From: Bremia lactucae
Lineage: Eukaryota > Oomycota > Peronosporomycetes > Peronosporales > Peronosporaceae
Direction: 5' to 3'
Assembly: GCF_004359215.1 (NCBI RefSeq)
Contig: NC_090616.1
Span: forward strand, 3,174,001 to 3,238,000
DNA: 64,000 nucleotides
The translations under genes and the position numbers were made by a program. This document shows positions 54,340 through 64,000 of the stretch, one piece after another. Every line of letters starts with the position of its first letter. The stretch's first letter is position 1. The notes below the pieces were generated by a model. The model did not search any database. It was not told where the DNA came from and saw only the letters and a list, made by a program, of their open reading frames with translations.

Positions 54340-55390
54340 TATGTGGGTGGCTTAAGCCATTCACAAAAAACGGTGTATAGTTTGTAAAAGCATGCACTGA
54401 ATTGTTGATGGCAAATTCTGCCATCGGCAAAAACTCGCTTTAACTCTTAAAAGAGCGGACGTTTCCGCGAAGTATCTCTTCGAGAATACGGTCTGCACGC
54501 TCCGTCTTACCTTCTGTTTCAAGATGATCAGAAGCTGACATTTTAAACTGTGTTTCAAGTGATGTGAACACTGTTTGCCAAAATTCCCCCGTGAATCTAG
54601 GGTCTTGATCTGAGACCAATTCACGGGGTGACCATGGAGTCGAAAAATCATGTCAATACAGACACGAGCACAGCCTTCGGCTGTGGTCAACTCCGGAACG
54701 GAAGCAAGATGTCATCTTGCTAAAACGGTTAGCAGACACAAGAATACCATTATTCTTGGAATCATCGTCTGTAAATCCGAAATCGAAGTCCATGGATACG
54801 GACTGCCAACACTCTGCCAGATCAGGCGGATGTTGTAACGGAGCACGGGAGAAAGCACTATTGGGCTTTACCCGTTGACAAACTCCGCAAGCACGTAAGT
54901 ACTTGCGGACGAACTCATACAGGCGTGGCCAGTAGAAGTCGCGACTTATCGTGAGATAAGTATTCTCACGTCACCGATGACCACTTGTTGGCGCATCGTG
55001 GTACTCGTACATGATGCGTAAACGCAAATCATTACGGGTAGGGATGACAGCACGAGGTGTGTCGCCAGGAATGGCTGTATAACACAATAAGCCATTGCGT
55101 GTTGTGCATCGTTTGTTGAGGATTGATACAATTTCGATAATCCTTTTAAGGATTGTTGGGATGGATTTTTAAGGTAATCCAACAACCCTCTAAGAGCCTT
55201 ATCTTCTTGATAAGCTCTTTCAACATCGTCAAGTAATGTTGACGACGTAACACTTATTGTTGCAACAGTGAGATTATCCTCACTGTTGTTTTGCGCAGCC
55301 GGCTCAAAATCGGATTAGCACGAAAGAGCATCAGCGACGACATTAAGTCGTCCTGATCCTGAATTATATTTCACGGAGAAGTTATACTCC
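54340..55390 (-). pseudogene. Family B integrase
   Basis: The minus-strand frame 54,690-54,361 begins TTAEGCARVCIDMIFRLHGH, then a decayed SDRDPRF region. Core MDFDFRF-like sequence is at about 54,770-54,800. The zinc-binding N-terminus is in 55,185-54,946 (LSKLYQSSTN and later CTSTT.RQQVV-like). Frames are broken. Confidence 0.75.
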
Positions 55391-55740
55391 GCAAAGAATG
55401 ACAATCATCTTGCCATTCTTTGCGAAGGGTGTGGACTGCTTACGGCCGTGCGTAAAGACGCATGGTTCGTGAATACAATGAACGGTCTATCTGCTAAAAA
55501 TAGACCCTAAACTTAGCCAGTGTACATTTCATGGCAAGGAGCTCTTTGTCATGCACTGGGAAATTGTGTTCAGCTGGTTGAAGATGACACGATTGATAAC
55601 AGACGACGCGCTCTGCGCCGTCTGTGTCATATTGCACTCACGTACAGCCGATTGCAAAATTGCTTGCGTCACACACCACATGAAAAGGTCGATCTTGGTC
55701 CGCAATCGCCAGGATTGGCGATTGTACAAGTACACACGCA
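55391..55740 (-). pseudogene. Family B RNase H, left arm of an inverted repeat
   Basis: Minus-strand RNase H (region of VCDAS..AI and DKELLAM), decayed. Bases 55,391-55,615 reappear in inverse orientation at about 55,771-56,000. Confidence 0.75.
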
Positions 55741-56000
55741 ATTATGGCAAAATGACGGTGTATCTTTCTTCTGTATCAATCGCGTCATCTTCAACCAGCT
55801 GATCACAATTTCCCAGTGCATGACAAAGAGCTCCTTGCCATGAAATATACACTGGCTAAGTTTAGGGTCTATTTCTTAGAAGATATACCATTCATTGTAT
55901 TCACGAGCCATGCGTCTTTACGCACGGCCGTAAGCAGTCCACACCCCTCGCAAAGAATGGCAAGATGATTGTCTTTCTTTGCGGGGTATAACTTCTCCAA
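55741..56000 (+). pseudogene. Family B RNase H, right arm of the inverted repeat
   Basis: Plus-strand RNase H pieces: VHDKELLAMKYTLAKFRVYF (about 55,817-55,875) and FIVFTSHASLRTAVSSPHPS (about 55,892-55,952). It is the inverted partner of 55,391-55,615, with a spacer of roughly 155 bp. Confidence 0.75.
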
Positions 56001-56129
56001 ATGTAAAGTGGTCGTGGATGCTGATTGTCAGCGTTCCTTCGAGGTTATCAAAGCTTAATACCCTTGAAGCAAAGCTTGATACCTTCGAAGGAATGCTGAC
56101 AGTCAGCGTTTTATGACCACTTTACATTT
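55999..56129. repeat. 58-bp hairpin (imperfect palindrome)
   Basis: Arms 55,999-56,056 and 56,072-56,129 are inverse complements with few mismatches, separated by 15 bases. They consist of the family B stretch aaatgtaaagtggtc...agctt. A related partial copy of one arm follows at 56,139-56,240. Confidence 0.8.
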
Positions 56130-56219
56130 TTCTTTAGCAGCGTTCCTTCGAGGGTACCAAAGCTTAATACCCTCGAAACAACGCTTTCTACCTTTGAAGG
56201 AACGCTGACAATTAGCGCT

Positions 56220-56640
56220 TCATGACCACTTTACATTTTTCTTTAACAAAGAAAAAAGATGTACCGTCATTTCGGCATAATTGCTTGAGTACTTGTGCAG
56301 GTACATTGCTAAACCTAGGAACTTTATCAGTCCCTTTACATCGACTGGCACAGGCCAATCAGTGATCGCCTTAATCTTTTCTGGATCCGGACGTACACTG
56401 TTCTTACACACGATGCACCCAAGAAGAGGTATTTCTCTTGCAGCAATCTTCTCTGGATCCGGGCGTACACTGTTCTTACACACGATGCACCCAAGAAGAG
56501 GTATTTCTCTTGCTCCAAAAGGTTCTTTCACTTATGCGTAAGATTAAGTTGTATGCAAATCTCAACAAGTGCAGTACATACACTTGTTGAGATTTGCATA
56601 CAACTTGATCTTACGCATAAGTGAAAGAACCTTTCGGACG
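56220..56640 (-). pseudogene. Family B RT thumb with a 72-bp tandem duplication
   Basis: The minus-strand frame 56,531-56,220 encodes AREIPLLGCIVCKNSVRPDP twice in tandem, then KAITDWPVPVDVKGLIKFLG and a tail. The DNA units 56,373-56,444 and 56,445-56,516 have a period of 72 (24 codons), so the frame is kept. The second large copy of this region (near 62,110-62,190) has only one unit. Confidence 0.85.
56518..56634. repeat. 54-bp inverted repeat with 9-base loop
   Basis: Left arm 56,518-56,571 and right arm 56,581-56,634 match as inverse complements at 53 of 54 positions around the loop cagtacata. The sequence is RT (KLYANLNK region in minus sense). The later copy at 62,195-62,250 has only the right arm. 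Confidence 0.9.
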
Positions 56641-56674
56641 TCGGTACGATGCACTTCAACATCCGACTTTCCGA

Positions 56675-56875
56675 TGCGTGAAAAAGATATTATGTTCACA
56701 GCAGTAAGCTCCTTAAGCGGTATGCTATGGGAGTGGCTGGTCATGCCATAGGGGCTTAGCCATGCCCCTGCAACATTTAACAGATGTGTAACCAATCTGT
56801 TAAGATTGATGCGGGATTTGCACCGAGTTATTATGATGACGTCTTCGTTTATAGCAGAGCCATGAACGAAGAATC
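56675..56875 (+). pseudogene. Inverted RT palm segment
   Basis: On the plus strand the sequence encodes MLWEWLVMP, then LSHAPATFNRCV-like sequence and the catalytic SYYDDVFVYSRAMNE (about 56,825-56,870), while flanking RT pieces read on the minus strand. About 200 bp of the palm has been inverted. The same inversion is in the copy at 62,285-62,485. Confidence 0.8.
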
Positions 56876-56879
56876 TAAT

Positions 56880-57500
56880 AGAATCCATCAATCAGATCCA
56901 TTGACGAAAAGATAGTATTCTTTGACATACCATTCATAATTACGTTTTTGTGGTATCAGCGTTTAAGCCGGTTTAGTTGCAGCGTTCAGTTTATTGAATG
57001 CATGCACTATCCGCCATCCTCCTGTTGCTTTACGCACACAGAAAGTCGGAGAGCTATGTGATGAATTTGGTTTCCTCACATGGCCTGCTGCTAAGTGTTC
57101 GTCAAAGCATTTGTCGATCGCTATTATTTGTTCACGAGACAATGGCCTATGCTCCATGACACAGTATTTCGCACCTGTATAGGTCGAATTCGTGTCGAGT
57201 GCCTTTATCCTTGAAACTCGCACGGTACTGATTCTGGGAAGACATTCTTGAATTTGTTAAAACACTTATAAAAAGGGTTTATCTTCAAAAACTTCCAGGA
57301 TTGGGACGTCAAAGTTCAATTTGAGAGTATTCTCATCGAGGATACTTGCGTCCATCGATGAGCTACTGATAATGCGTTCGTTCTCAGGAAATACTATTGC
57401 CGACCGAATGTCGGCCACGTAGTTGTCATCTGTGACAGGTGCGCAGATCTGCTTGGCTTTGCCACTACGCAGATCATGCAGGGACCGTTTTAGTCTTAAA
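56880..57500 (-). pseudogene. Family B RT fingers and linker
   Basis: The minus-strand frame 57,223-56,963 reads YCVMEHRPLSREQIIAIDKC, HSSPTFCVRKATGGWRIVHA and FNKLNAATKP, the fingers of a gypsy RT. The linker follows to about 57,500. Confidence 0.85.
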
Positions 57501-57830
57501 CAGGCTTCTATCCACTATTGTGCTTATTGTACACCGAGACGACAATAAAACGGAGGTCCAGAACCCATTAATGCCTTGTATGTAGAGAGCGAGAAACCTC
57601 GCTCTTCAAGTTACAAACGATGCCAGAAATATAATCGTTATCAAAACATGGGCTGCTACGCCTATGAGTTTAGTGCCCCACGGCCAGCGCCTAAAAACAC
57701 TGAGCGAAAAGACCGACCTCTCGGTAGGAATAGCGGAGGACGCGGATCCGACGCTGTTGCGAAATTGCAACGGCGAGGCGGACCGTCAAAAAACGGTCGG
57801 GGTCAATAGGTGCGGAGCGCCCTACTGATC
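57500..57830 (+). pseudogene. Family B gag nucleocapsid end
   Basis: The plus-strand frame 57,576-57,809 reads YVESEKPRSSSYKRCQKYNR, then NMGCYAYEFSAPRPAP, a decayed CCHC-type knuckle (the last cysteine is Phe) followed by an Arg/Gly-rich tail. It is inverted relative to the RT on its left. Confidence 0.75.
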
Positions 57831-57859
57831 CAGCAGCGTCAAAAAAATTTGCAGGTCTT

Positions 57860-58330
57860 TTGACGAAAGTTCCTTCTCATCCACAAACATTGTTTGTAAC
57901 TGCCCCAGGGGATGAGATTAACTTATTCATCCTGAAAATAAAAGTGTCAAATAAATTGCCCCTTAAGTCTCTAGTCGATTTTGGGGCGTCAAAATTTTTA
58001 TTAGATGCCATTTGCTAAGATCGCAGGCTCAAATTTATTGAGCGCGAATTTTTCCTAACGCGGATGACAGTGCTCCTAGCAACAGGCACATCTTTAACGG
58101 TTAAGAACCGTGAAGTTGGTATCCAATACACGTTAAAGATTAAACAGTACGATGATGATTTCATCGTACTAGATTTTATTGACAAAAATCTGATGTCATC
58201 CTTGGATTACCTTGGCTGTGGACAAGCACAAGGACAGGCAGCGTCGAAGGTCCACCATTGTGACGTGGACATAGATACCGACGGCTACAGGCAGCGTCGA
58301 AGTTCGAACACTCGAATAAGTTAAGTGGTA
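57860..58330 (+). pseudogene. Family B protease
   Basis: LKSLVDFGASKFLLDA (about 57,970-58,015) is the protease active site, with the usual D-(S/T/C)-G-A changed to D-F-G-A. The frame 58,064-58,324 gives MTVLLATGTSLTVKNREV and DDDFIVLDFIDKNLMSSLDY. Frameshifts separate the parts. Confidence 0.8.
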
Positions 58331-58399
58331 CGAAACAAGGGTGCTTGCTTAAAAAGTAACATACACGAAAGTTTAAAACGCCAGCCTATTAAGAGACAG

Positions 58400-58690
58400 T
58401 GCGAAAGTCCTAGATCGATGGAGAGTCTATCGTAGAGGATCTCGCTGTGGTAGCGCAACTACAGCTAGAGGCAGCTGGGGAGTATCCTCCCCAAATAATT
58501 TCTGTAGGAATAAGTCTTCGGAAACCTGTGGTCAAAGGTTCCCAGGTACCTTTGAAAATACGTTCCAAAGAAGAAACTAAGACAATTAATGTCTTAGTAA
58601 ACAATGATTCAAGTGTAGGCGCTCATACACTTGATCTTTAAGCGCCTCCGAAGTTAACTTCGGAGATAACTCAATTGCCAATTCTAGAAC
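58400..58690 (+). pseudogene. Family B protease-RT linker
   Basis: The frame 58,447-58,641 (MVAQLQLEAAGEYPPQIISV and SKEETKTINVLVNNDSSVGA) matches the linker at 26,585-26,850. It ends at the junction to minus-strand gag at about 58,690. Confidence 0.7.
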
Positions 58691-59558
58691 ATAAATTCCT
58701 CCTGTTCCGCTTTAGAGATCGCTTGGTCTAGCAACTCTATTTCTAGCCGGATCAGATGGGTCTTAACAGGACCGTCTGCAAGACCTTCAATAAACACAGT
58801 TACCTGTGTTTGTTCATCTATGAGATGACTAACGATACAATTGACCAGGTATCGTGTATGTTGGGCATAAGCGGAAATGTCACGCTTGCCCTGCTTCAAA
58901 TCCAGGAGCTACGCTCGAGCCCTGAATTCAGCACGTGGCGGCTTAAATGTTTGATGAGTAGGGTCTTAAAGACCTCATACGACCCAAAGACTAATGGGTC
59001 GTGAAGCTTGAGCCCCAAGGCCGAAATTTGGCACGTCCGGCTAAATTAAATTTGCCAAATTTCACTTTCGTCGCATCATCACTTATACGGCGAGCGTCTA
59101 AGGCGTCGTCTAATTCGACGAACCATCTCAAAAGTGAGTCGCCTTGACTGCCTTAAACGTTTTGCTTTCTATCTTTAAGCTTTCGGGTCGACGCGAAAGC
59201 ATCGGCCCATTAGCAGCATTTAAATGCTGCTGACTCAACAGTTCCATCTGTTGAACACCCTGTTCTCTCAACACCTCTGTTTGTTCGGAACCTTGCTGGT
59301 GACGAAAGGCTACTTTTTCTTAAGCCCCGTCGAGTTCGTGTTGAATGAACTCGGCTATGGCTGCATGCTGTTCATCTCGGCCCAGAGGGAACAGCGTAGC
59401 GCCAACGGCTGGCCCGCCTACGACCGAACTCATTAGATAGATCGCTCTCCATTCGAGGTCACTCAAATGAAAGAACCTCTCACGCGTTGCGTGATAACCT
59501 TTTTGAGGGGCTTTAAAGCTCCCTCTTTTTTATCCAACATGTCGTTGTTGAATGGAAG
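58684..59558 (-). pseudogene. Family B gag capsid and leader
   Basis: The minus-strand frame 58,899-58,684 reads KQGKRDISAYAQHTRYLVNC, IDEQTQVTVFIEGLADGPVK and LELLDQAIS-like sequence, the best capsid piece of family B in the window. Upstream it continues to ARRISDDATKVKFG-like sequence (59,100-59,050) and the leader to 59,558, where a family A LTR begins in place of the expected family B LTR. Confidence 0.75.
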
Positions 59559-59561
59559 GTG

Positions 59562-60114
59562 TGTAACGGGCTAGAGTTGCCCTAATGTTACACAGTCCCC
59601 ATTAAGTACATTTGGTACTTAAGGGGATGGTCAATTACTAAATAATAGTAATTAGACCCAAGACTCGGGTGTGGTGCACATTTGTGACCAACCCTTGTGG
59701 ATGTGATGCACATGGGTGCATTCACATTAGGAGGGATGACGCCCAGCGTCATCCATGATGACGGCTAGCGTCATCAGTTACGCGAGGTATCTATAAAGAT
59801 ACGCTCGCAATACATATTAAATGATATCTATAGAGATATCATTTTAATTGGTAAAAATAGGTATTTGTATTTAATTCTATTAAATATAAATCAGTCTGAA
59901 ATTTACTACCTACTTGGTAAGTGCGCACGAGGAGACGGATTACCGCTCCCGTGACGTCACTTCACCAGAGTTCTTAGTGTGTTGGGTGAGGTCGCTTGCG
60001 CGCCCACCACAACTACCTCACTGCACGCAAGAGAAGCAGGTGCAAACCGCTTCCTCGCTGTGCTAGGGTGTGTGCTAAGTAGAGCGTGGCCGCATTACGA
60101 CGTGCCCGCCTACA
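59562..60114 (+). mobile_element. Family A 5' LTR of a young element
   Basis: It begins TGTAACGGGCTAGAGTTGCCC and ends GCCCGCCTACA, about 553 bp. An intact gag follows, so this is a 5' LTR. An internal doubled block gatgacg(c/g)c(c/t)agcgtcatc lies at 59,737-59,776. Confidence 0.9.
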
Positions 60115-60116
60115 CT

Positions 60117-60133
60117 TGGTAGCACTTGAAATC
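60117..60133 (+). other. Family A primer binding site
   Basis: TGGTAGCACTTGAAATC lies two bases after the LTR. The first nine bases are the same as at 4972. Confidence 0.6.
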
Positions 60134-60170
60134 CTTCCCACGACCCGCATCTCTGCGTGTGTACGTGAGG

Positions 60171-61213
60171 ATGAGCCTCAACATTGATTGGGCTCATTTT
60201 CCCCACCTCTCCGAACATCATCGGGAGGTGGCAGGGCTAATGGCGCAGGGACTTGGTGAACAAGCCCTGGCCAGGCTCCTGGGTAGTCCTCCTGAGCAAC
60301 ATGTTGCTCAGTTGGAGCAGTTTGAGGCATTTGTGCTCGGACAGCGGAGGGCCGCGTCCGAGGCACAGAGCCATGCTGCGGCGGAGTCCGTCACTCAGAC
60401 TCAGGATGAGCTGAGGCATGAGCAGGCTCGGAGCGAGGCTCTCAACAGGACTGTTGAGATGCTCTCTGCCCGGCCGCATCAGCCGAGGCCCATTCGGATG
60501 GACCCGCCCAAGTTCGATGGAACTGCGGCGCACACGATTGTCCACTGGCTTTTAGCCGTGGAGCAATGTGGTGTCGCCCAGCTCATCGAGGACGACAGCC
60601 GGATGGTGTCGTACGCTATGTCGCATCTGCGCGGTAAGGCCTCAGAGTGGGCTTACTCGGCGCTTATGGCGGACAGAAAAGCGTTCCCCTCATGGGCGAT
60701 CTTTAAGGATAAGATTCGCGCCATGTACCAGCCGCCGAACAACGAAGTGTTGCTTCAGGCGCGCTTCTTTGGGGCGCGACAGGCGAAGCGATCTCTGCAA
60801 GAGTATGTGCAAGAGATGCGCTCGCTGTCCGCATCCATAACCGTAGGTCCGATTCCGGAGCACATTAAGGTGCCCACGTTTATGAACGGACTACGGCATG
60901 GCCCATCGCGACAGGCCCTTTTCAGAAAGGTGCCGTCGACGATGGAAGAGGCAATCCAAATTGCCTTAGTTGAGGAGCAATCCTACAACAGTGCCTCGGC
61001 GACAGCTTGGTATAAGCCGTCGGCCGAGAGGACAGATGCCACTCCTATGGAGTTGGGCAATGCAGACGTGGTCTGTTTTAAATGCGGCAAGCGCGGCCAT
61101 ATGATGGCTCGCTGCTATGCCAGGGTCCCTGCTGGGGCAAAAATGCCCAGCAAGAGGACTCCCTTCCCAAAGGGCGATGGCAAGAACCAGCGTGCGAGAC
61201 GCATGAGTTCTGC
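60171..61213 (+). CDS. Family A gag, intact up to an assembly gap
   Basis: Gag is the structural protein that forms the cytoplasmic particle of the retrotransposon. The ATG at 60,171 (MSLNIDWAHFPHLSEHHREV) is preferred to an upstream in-frame start at 60,126 because the degenerate copy at 5026 keeps it. The 347 codons are open. An Ala/Glu/Arg-rich helix (about residues 45-105) is followed by the Retrotrans_gag-type region PPKFDGTAAHTIVHWLLAVE, a Leu/Arg-rich capsid (FMNGLRHGPSRQALFRKVP) and the CCHC knuckle CFKCGKRGHMMARC. The frame is cut by an N at 61,214. Sequence 1-330 continues it exactly and supplies the last 13 codons and stop. Confidence 0.93.
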
Positions 61214-61214
61214 N
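61214..61214. other. Ambiguous base marking a probable assembly seam
   Basis: A single N interrupts gag. To its left the sequence equals 1-290; to its right it equals 55,496 onward. Homology changes exactly at the N. Confidence 0.85.
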
Positions 61215-64000
61215 AAAAATAGACCCTAAACTTAGCCAGTGTACATTTCATGGCAAGGAGCTCTTTGTCATGCACTGGGAAATTGTGTTCAGCTGGTTGA
61301 AGATGACACGATTGATAACAGACGACGCGCTCTGCGCCGTCTGTGTCATATTGCATTCACGTACAGCCGATTGCAAAATCGCTTGCGTCACACACCACAT
61401 GAAAAGGTCGATCTTGGTCCGCAATCGCCAGGATTGGCGATTGTACAAGTACACACGCAATTATGGCAAAATGATGGTGTATCTTTCTTCTGTATCAATC
61501 GCGTCATCTTCAACCAGCTAAACACAATTTCCTAGTGCATGACAAAGAGCTCCTTGCCATGAAATATACACTGGCTAAGTTTAGGGTCTATTTCTTAGAA
61601 GATATACCATTTATTGTATTCAGGAACCATGCGTCTTTACGCACGGCCGTAAGCAGTCCACACCCCTCGCAAAGAATGGCAAGATGATTTTCTTTCTTTG
61701 CGGGGTATAACTTCTCCAAATGTAAAGTGGTCGTGGAATGCTGATTGTCAGCGTTCCTTCGAGGTTATCAAAGCTTAATACCCTTGAAGCAAAGCTTGAT
61801 ACCTTCGAAGGAATGCTGACAATCAGCGTTTTATGACCACTTTATATTTTTCTTTAGCAGCGTTCCTTCGAGGGTACCAAAGCTTAATACCCTCGAAACA
61901 ACGCTTGATACCTTTGTAGGAACGCTGACAATCAGCGCTTGTAGGAACGCTGACAATCAGCTCTCCATGACCACTTTACATGTTTCTATAACAAAGAAAA
62001 AGATGTACCGTCATTTCGGCATAATTGCTTGAGTACTTGTGCAGGTACACCGCTAAACCTAGGAACTTTATCATTCCCTTTACATCGACTGGCACAGGCC
62101 AATCAGTGATCGCCTTAATCTTTTCTGGATCCGGGCGTACACTGTTCTTACACACGATGCACCTAAGAAGAGGTATTTCTCTTGCAGCGAACATACACTT
62201 GTTGAGATTTGCATACAACTTGATCTTACGCATAAGTGAAAGAACCTTTCGGACGTCGGTACGATGCACTTCAACTTCCGACTTTCCGATGCGTGAAAAA
62301 GATATTATGTTCACAGCAGTAAGCTCCTTAAGCGGTATGCTATGGGAGTGGCTGGTCATGCCATAGGGGCTTAGCCATGCCCCTGCAACATTTAACAGAT
62401 GTGTAACCAATCTGTTAAGATTGATGCGGGATTTGCACCGAGTTATTATGATGACGTCTTCGTTTATAGCAGAGCCATGAACGAAGGATCTGATAGAATC
62501 CATCAATCAGATCCATTGACGAAAAGATAGTATTCTTTGACATACCATCCATAATTACGTTTTTGTGGTATCGGCGTTTGAGCCGGTTTAGTTGCAGCGT
62601 TCAGTTTATTGAATGCATGCACTATCCGCCATCCTCCTGTTGCTTTACGCACACAGAAAGTCGGAGAGCTATGTGATGAATTTGGTTTCCTCACGTGGCC
62701 TGCTGCTAAGTGTTCGTCAAGCATTTGTCGATCGCTATTATTTGTTCACGAGACAATGGCCTATGCTCCATGACACAGTATTTCGAACCTGTATAGGTCG
62801 TATTCGTGTCGAGTGCCTTTATTCTTGAAACTCGCACGGTACTGATTGTGGGAAGACATTCTTGAATTTGGTAAAACACTTATAAAAAGGGTTATCTTCA
62901 GGATTGGGACGTCAAAAGTTCAATTTGAGAGTATTCTTATCGAGGATACTTGCGTCCATCGATGAGCTACTGATAATGCGTTCGTTCTCAGGGAATACTA
63001 TTGCCGACCGAATGTCGGCCACGTAGTTGTCATCTGTGACAAGTACGCAGATCTGCTTGACTTTGCCACTACGCAGATCATGCAAGGACCGTTTTAGTCT
63101 TAAACAGGCTTCTATCCACTATGGTGCTTATTGTACACCGAGACGACAATAAAACGGAGGTCCAGAACCCATTAATGCCTTGTATGTAGAGAGCGAGAAA
63201 CCTCGCTCTTCAAGTTACAAACGATGCCAGAAATATAATCGTTATCAAAACATGGGCTACTACGCCTATTAAAATTAGTGCCCCACGGCCAGCGCCTAAA
63301 AACACTGAGCGAAAAGACCGACCTCTCGGTAGGAATAGCGGAGGACGCGGATCCGACGCTGTTGCGAAATTGCAACGGCGAGGCGGATCGTCAAAAAACG
63401 GTCGTGGTCGATAGGTGCGGAGTGCCCTACTGATCCAGCAGCGTCAAAAGAATTTGCAGGTTTTTTGACGAAAGTTCCTTCTCATCCACAAACATTGTTT
63501 GTAACTGCCCCAGGGGATGAGATTAACTTATTCACCCTGAAAATAAAAGTGTCAAATAAATTGCCCCTTAAGTCTCTAGTCGATTTTGGGGCGTCAAATT
63601 TTTTATTAGATGCCATTTGCTAATATCGCAGGCTCAATTTATTGAGCGCGAAATTTTCCTAACGCGGATGACAGTGCTCCTAGCAACAGGCACATCTTTA
63701 ACGGTTAAGAACCGTGAAGTTGTTATCCAATACACGTTAAAGATTAAACAGTACGATGATGATTTCATCGTACTAGATTTTATTGACAAAAATCTGATGT
63801 CATCCTTGGATTACTATGGCTGAAGACAAGCACAAGCACAGGCAGCGTCGTAGGTCCACCATTGTGACGTGGACATAGATACCGACGGCTACAGGCAGCG
63901 TCGAAGTTCGACCACTCGAATAAGTTAAGTGGTACGAAACAAGGATGCTTGCTTAAGAAGTAACATACACGAAAGTTTAAAACGCCAGCCTATTAAGAGA
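61215..64000. repeat. Second copy of the 55,496-58,396 family B mosaic
   Basis: Near-identical direct copy, including all its strand switches: RNase H minus then plus (61,215-61,720), the hairpin (61,718-61,860), RT thumb minus (62,506-61,976 frame in part), the inverted palm (62,285-62,485), fingers minus (62,724-62,503 frame), nucleocapsid plus (63,175-63,415) and protease plus (63,470-63,930). It lacks the 72-bp tandem unit and the 54-bp inverted arm of the first copy. The window ends inside it. Confidence 0.9.
63470..63930 (+). pseudogene. Family B protease, second copy
   Basis: SLVDFGASNFLLDA at about 63,575-63,615 again has Phe in the active site. The frame 63,617-63,823 has MTVLLATGTSLTVKNREVVI and DDDFIVLDFIDKN. 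The shared D-F-G-A change shows both copies descend from one mutated ancestor. Confidence 0.8.

Noticed and set aside
60126..60170. Upstream in-frame start of gag at 60,126
   Set aside because: The alternative start overlaps the primer binding site region, and the ATG at 60,171 is kept in the degenerate copy at 5,026.
1..64000. CRISPR arrays, rRNA genes or RXLR/CRN effector genes
   Set aside because: No regularly spaced repeats, no rRNA-like sequence, and no secreted protein with an RXLR or LFLAK motif could be found among the open frames.

Overview
This window looks like an oomycete nuclear genome, most likely Peronosporales (Phytophthora or downy mildew type). The evidence is the dense nesting of chromodomain-bearing Ty3/gypsy retrotransposons, the very short introns (53-62 nt) in the host genes, the compact gene island with a bidirectional promoter of about 100 bp, and the protein families present. 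No bacterial operon, CRISPR array, rRNA gene or phage feature is visible. About 85% of the window is old, nested, inverted and frameshifted transposon DNA. Only one block of about 8.2 kb (16,853-25,086) carries intact host genes.

Host gene island. On the minus strand lies a calpain-7-like cysteine protease with two MIT domains (16,853-19,996). It is divergent, across 98 bp, from a small plus-strand gene of unknown function (20,095-20,749, one intron). A plus-strand gene for a fibronectin-III plus coiled-coil protein follows (20,870-22,103, two introns and perhaps a third). It converges on the minus-strand gene for the RNA polymerase I initiation factor RRN3/TIF-IA (22,724-25,086, one intron separating a 31-residue first exon). 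I derived the exon boundaries from splice sites and reading frame.

Transposons. Two Ty3/gypsy families dominate. Family A has LTRs starting TGTAACGGGCTA, a PBS starting TGGTAGCAC and a gag with a CCHC knuckle. Copies lie at 1-2,820, 4,409-10,500, 47,090-47,940 and 59,562-61,213; the last has an intact gag up to an N. Family B has LTRs starting TGTAACGGGGTGTCCCG and a PBS starting TGG(A/C)AGCAC. It is scattered at 2,850-4,263, 13,427-16,745, 25,295-27,235, 29,270-30,925, 34,740-39,846, 41,018-47,040, 48,505-59,558 and 61,215-64,000, mostly on the minus strand and broken by many strand switches. Other elements are a DDE transposon remnant with a tRNA-derived SINE inside it (12,165-13,375), a FAR1/MULE-type transposase (27,640-28,960), a non-LTR (LINE) retroelement (30,926-34,690) and a Ty1/copia RT fragment (47,971-48,500).

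Most interesting observation. Both gypsy families carry an open frame antisense to pol, between the chromodomain and the 3' LTR. In family B it recurs in five or six copies, always antisense and always starting with the same kind of N-terminus. In family A, two diverged copies differ largely at synonymous positions of the antisense frame. This suggests a conserved accessory protein of oomycete chromoviruses. Other notable items are a 44-bp templated filler in an LTR, a solo LTR nested in an older LTR with a near-perfect target duplication, serial fold-back inversions at 55.4-56.9 kb, and a 2.8-kb duplication starting exactly at an N that is probably an assembly seam.
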